Source of the DNA: an uncultured Aquimarina sp.
Lineage (GTDB): Bacteria; Bacteroidota; Bacteroidia; Flavobacteriales; Flavobacteriaceae
DNA length: 64,000 nt
Assembly (NCBI RefSeq): GCF_947492965.1
Contig: NZ_CANLOZ010000013.1
Coordinates: forward strand, 46,437 to 110,436
Direction: 5' to 3'
Positions 61,765-64,000 of this stretch are shown here, piece after piece (the stretch's first letter is position 1; each line of letters opens with the position of its first letter). The notes under the pieces were generated by a model. It saw nothing but the letters and a program-made list of their open reading frames with translations, searched no databases and had not been told where the DNA came from. A program made the position numbers and the translations under genes.

Positions 61765-62895
61765 TTATTTTTTTGATTTTGATTTAGCTTTAGAAGCAAC
61801 TGTCGGTGTTGCGAAATAACTAAAAGTTTCACCAGCTTGTATATTTAGAAGACTTTCGTAAATCAATCGGATTACGTTTTCTACATCATCTCGATGAACC
61901 ATTTCTACTGTAGTATGCATGTAGCGAAGTGGTAAAGAAATTAAAGCTGAAGCTACACCTCCATTACTATAGGCAAATGCATCAGTGTCGGTTCCTGTCA
62001 TTCTACTAGAAGCCATTCGTTGAAACGGAATTTTTTTCTTCTCAGCTGTATCTATTAAGAGTTCTCTTAATCTATTCTGAACAGCTGGAGCATAAGAAAT
62101 TACAGGGCCACCACCAATTTTGGTTTCACCTTGAGTCTTCTTGTCGATCATAGGTGTAGTAGTATCATGGCAAACATCTGTAACAATAGCGACATCTGGT
62201 TGAATAGTATGGGTTATCATTTCTGCTCCTCTAAGACCAATTTCTTCCTGTACGGAATTAGTAATATAAAGACCAAAGTCTAGTTTGTCTTTATTCTCTT
62301 TGATTAATCTAGCAACTTCTGCAATCATAAAACCGCCCATTCTGTTGTCTAAAGCACGACATACAAATTTATCCTTGTTTAGTATAAAAAACTCATCAGG
62401 ATAAGTGATGACACAACCTACATGTACACCTAGTTTTAGAACTTCTTCTTTGGTGTTGCATCCTACATCTATACAAATGTTATTTAGTTTTGGAGGTTCC
62501 TCTTTAGCACGATTTCTTGTATGTATTGCAGGCCAACCAAACACACCTTGAACAATACCTTTTTTGGTATGTATGTTTACACGTTTAGAGGTAGCAATTT
62601 GATGATCACTTCCACCATTGCGGATTACATAAATAAGACCATTGTCAGTTATGTAATTTACATACCAAGATATTTCATCAGCATGGCCTTCTATTACCAC
62701 TTTATATTTAGCTTTTGGATTTATAACTCCAACAGCAGTACCATAAGTATCTGTAATAAATTCATCAACATATGGTTTTAGATAGTCCATCCAAATTTTT
62801 TGTCCTTCCCATTCATAACCAGTAGGTGCTGCATTATTCAAATACTTTTCAAGAAAGGTCAAAGACTTTTTGTTTAGTATACTTTTTTTAGCCAT
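61765..62895 (-). CDS. M42 family metallopeptidase (glutamyl aminopeptidase-like)
   Basis: A 376-residue aminopeptidase of family M42 that forms tetrahedral dodecamers. Zinc ligands and catalytic residues are visible in VIEGHADEISWYV, CRALDNRMGGFMIAEVARLI, NSVQEEIGLRGAEM with the catalytic Glu, VTDVCHDTTTP, and YMHTTVEMVHRDDVENVIRL. It releases N-terminal residues from peptides in the cytosol. There is no signal peptide. The Lys/Ser-rich tail (TVASKAKSKSKK) is common in Bacteroidota members. It is divergent from the DUF4294 gene. Confidence 0.93.
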   Translation of the reverse strand: MAKKSILNKKSLTFLEKYLNNAAPTGYEWEGQKIWMDYLKPYVDEFITDTYGTAVGVINPKAKYKVVIEGHADEISWYVNYITDNGLIYVIRNGGSDHQIATSKRVNIHTKKGIVQGVFGWPAIHTRNRAKEEPPKLNNICIDVGCNTKEEVLKLGVHVGCVITYPDEFFILNKDKFVCRALDNRMGGFMIAEVARLIKENKDKLDFGLYITNSVQEEIGLRGAEMITHTIQPDVAIVTDVCHDTTTPMIDKKTQGETKIGGGPVISYAPAVQNRLRELLIDTAEKKKIPFQRMASSRMTGTDTDAFAYSNGGVASALISLPLRYMHTTVEMVHRDDVENVIRLIYESLLNIQAGETFSYFATPTVASKAKSKSKK

Positions 62896-62947
62896 TTAAA
62901 TATTTTTGTTTTGTACGAAGTTAATAATATTCACAAAGATTTTACAG

Positions 62948-62974
62948 TTTGCTATATGTTTATTGTTAATTTTG
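62948..62974 (+). promoter_or_regulatory. Candidate promoter of the DUF4294 gene
   Basis: TTTG at 62948-62951 and TAATTTTG at 62967-62974, 28 bases before the start codon. The 15-base spacing is slightly short. Confidence 0.4.
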
Positions 62975-63001
62975 GAACGATTTTAGAAGCCTAAAAAGCA
63001 T

Positions 63002-63706
63002 ATGCAGAAAAATTTACTGTACATATTAGTTGTTTTTTTTCCGTTGACAATATTTTGTCAAAAGGAAATAGATTCTTTAAAAATTGATTCTACCAGCTAT
63101 GTACAATATTATATTATAGAAGGAGATACTATTCCTCATGATGCAATTGATCTTGATGAGGTGGTCATATTAGGCAAATTAAAGTTTAAAGACAGATTGG
63201 CGAGAAGGAAATATCTAATTCTTAGACGTAAAACAAGAAAAGTTTATCCATATGCCAAACTAGCTTCTGATAGATTAATAGCCTTAAATCAAAGGTTAGA
63301 AAATATTGAGTCCAAAAGAGCTCGGAAAAAGTATATAAAAATACTTCAGAAGTATATGGAGGAAGAGTTTACAGCCGAGCTAAAAAAAATGACACGTACC
63401 GAAGGTCAAATATTGGTTAAGCTAATACATAGACAAACGGGAAAAACAATGTTTGACTTAGTAAAAGAATATCGAAGTGGATGGAAAGCATTTTGGTATA
63501 ATAGTACAGCTAATCTTTTTAATATATCTCTTAAAGAAGAGTATGACCCTATTAATGTAGAAGAAGATTATTGGATTGAGGATATTTTGCAAAGAAGTTT
63601 CCAATCAAATATCTTAGAAGAACAAAAGACTGCTTTAGATTTTAGTTTTTATGATTTAAGAAATAAATGGACGGATACTATTAAGACTACTAACCTAAAA
63701 AAGTAA
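63002..63706 (+). CDS. DUF4294 domain-containing exported protein
   Basis: A 234-residue protein with a signal peptide (MQKNLLYILVVFFPLTIFC, then Q). DUF4294 features are YYIIEGDTIPHDAIDLDEVV, RRKYLILRRKTRKVYPYAKL, RKKYIKILQKYMEEEFTAEL with KKMTRTEGQILVKLIHRQTG, and FDLVKEYRSGWKAFWYNSTA. The family is restricted to Bacteroidota and has no known function; the helical core is rich in Lys and Arg. Placement next to an M42 peptidase is common in Flavobacteriaceae according to my recall, which I cannot check here. Confidence 0.8.
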   Translation: MQKNLLYILVVFFPLTIFCQKEIDSLKIDSTSYVQYYIIEGDTIPHDAIDLDEVVILGKLKFKDRLARRKYLILRRKTRKVYPYAKLASDRLIALNQRLENIESKRARKKYIKILQKYMEEEFTAELKKMTRTEGQILVKLIHRQTGKTMFDLVKEYRSGWKAFWYNSTANLFNISLKEEYDPINVEEDYWIEDILQRSFQSNILEEQKTALDFSFYDLRNKWTDTIKTTNLKK

Positions 63707-63959
63707 TTTTTTTTAGTTTTGAGTATATGTGTCGTATGAATCGTAATTGTGAATACTCTTTTAATTGTCTTTCTAGAAATAATATAAGTTAGTGTATAGA
63801 TAGGATGTTCTTAATGCAAAGAATTGTTAGTTATTACATCTAAAAAAAAGGATTTTTAAAAACTTTTTACTTTCTATCTTCATTAATTTTAGTATCTTCG
63901 CTTTCCAACTTTTTAAAAATCAGGTGTTTTACAAAAAGGTTAAAAAATAGTTGTATTTT

Positions 63960-63993
63960 TTTGTTGTGGAAAAGAAAAAGGGTTGTATGTTTG
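63960..63993 (+). promoter_or_regulatory. Strong promoter directed off the right edge
   Basis: TTTG at 63960-63963, a 22-base spacer, and TATGTTTG at 63986-63993 followed by CACCCGC, a near-perfect Bacteroidota promoter. A related box, TATCTTCG, lies at 63893-63900. The gene is beyond the window; in this phylum such tandem signals often precede stable RNA or strongly expressed genes. Confidence 0.55.
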
Positions 63994-64000
63994 CACCCGC

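Noticed and set aside
1..64000. CRISPR arrays, rRNA or tRNA genes
   Set aside because: I found no regularly spaced repeats and no cloverleaf or rRNA-like conserved segments in the window.

Overview
The window is AT-rich DNA from a Bacteroidota genome, almost certainly a member of the Flavobacteriaceae (marine, Aquimarina-like; the genus is a guess). The evidence is GldF/GldG gliding-motility homology at the left edge, a protein with a type IX secretion-like C-terminal tail, Bacteroidota-type promoters (TTG or TTTG, about 20 bases, then TAnnTTTG), little Shine-Dalgarno signal, and many families typical of this phylum (DUF4174, DUF4294, TlpA/DUF4369-like lipoprotein, DUF6443 RHS proteins, MORN/YwqK proteins). 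I saw no rRNA, tRNA, CRISPR array or intact insertion sequence.

Layout. 1-7 kb: an edge-truncated GldF-GldG fusion, a small ABM-fold protein, a SAM hydrolase, PhoH, a four-helix-bundle protein, PurC and a DUF4174 protein. Two intergenic stretches here (5.6-5.96 kb and 6.4-6.73 kb) carry dispersed palindromic repeats. 6.7-15.4 kb: one minus-strand operon encoding a tail-fibre-like coiled-coil protein, two very large exported RHS/YD-repeat proteins and, overlapping the last of them by four bases, a small cytosolic protein. The arrangement is that of a polymorphic toxin followed by its immunity protein. 15.9-20.2 kb: leuA-leuC-leuD-leuB leucine operon. 20.4-30.7 kb: housekeeping genes, namely a helical-repeat protein, an EamA transporter, panB-rluA, an NTF2-like protein, a CPBP protease, L-serine dehydratase, dnaK and a PaaK/CapK-like adenylate-forming enzyme. 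30.9-40.5 kb: a two-repeat secreted protein, gamma-glutamyltransferase, a YwqK-like lipoprotein, ACP phosphodiesterase, GlmM, two tandem LpxL-like acyltransferases, a rhomboid protease and a TlpA-like thioredoxin lipoprotein. 40.9-48.2 kb: a GAF protein, an HD-phosphohydrolase fused to a Pycsar-effector-like membrane domain, and a giant lipoprotein joining a calcineurin-like phosphatase, a kinase-like middle region and an Omp85-type barrel. 48.2-52.2 kb: small secreted proteins, GNAT, a propeller-like lipoprotein, Dps and a NUDIX hydrolase. 52.3-61.7 kb: an acetate/carboxylate uptake and activation cluster, comprising a zinc-ribbon/HTH regulator derived from a transposase DNA-binding domain, porin, DUF4212 plus sodium:solute symporter, an SSS-STAC-histidine kinase, a stand-alone receiver and acetyl-CoA synthetase. 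61.8-64 kb: an M42 aminopeptidase, a DUF4294 protein and a strong promoter pointing off the right edge.

How the genes work together. The acs cluster reads as a complete module: outer-membrane entry (porin), inner-membrane symport (DUF4212/SSS), sensing (transporter-like kinase and receiver) and activation to acetyl-CoA (Acs). The RHS operon is the most accessory-looking region and holds the best candidates for undescribed biology: an unrecognised C-terminal toxin domain, an unrecognised immunity protein, and a cage apparently split between two separately exported proteins. The HD-Pycsar-like fusion and the phosphatase/kinase-like/Omp85 protein are the other two loci I would follow up.
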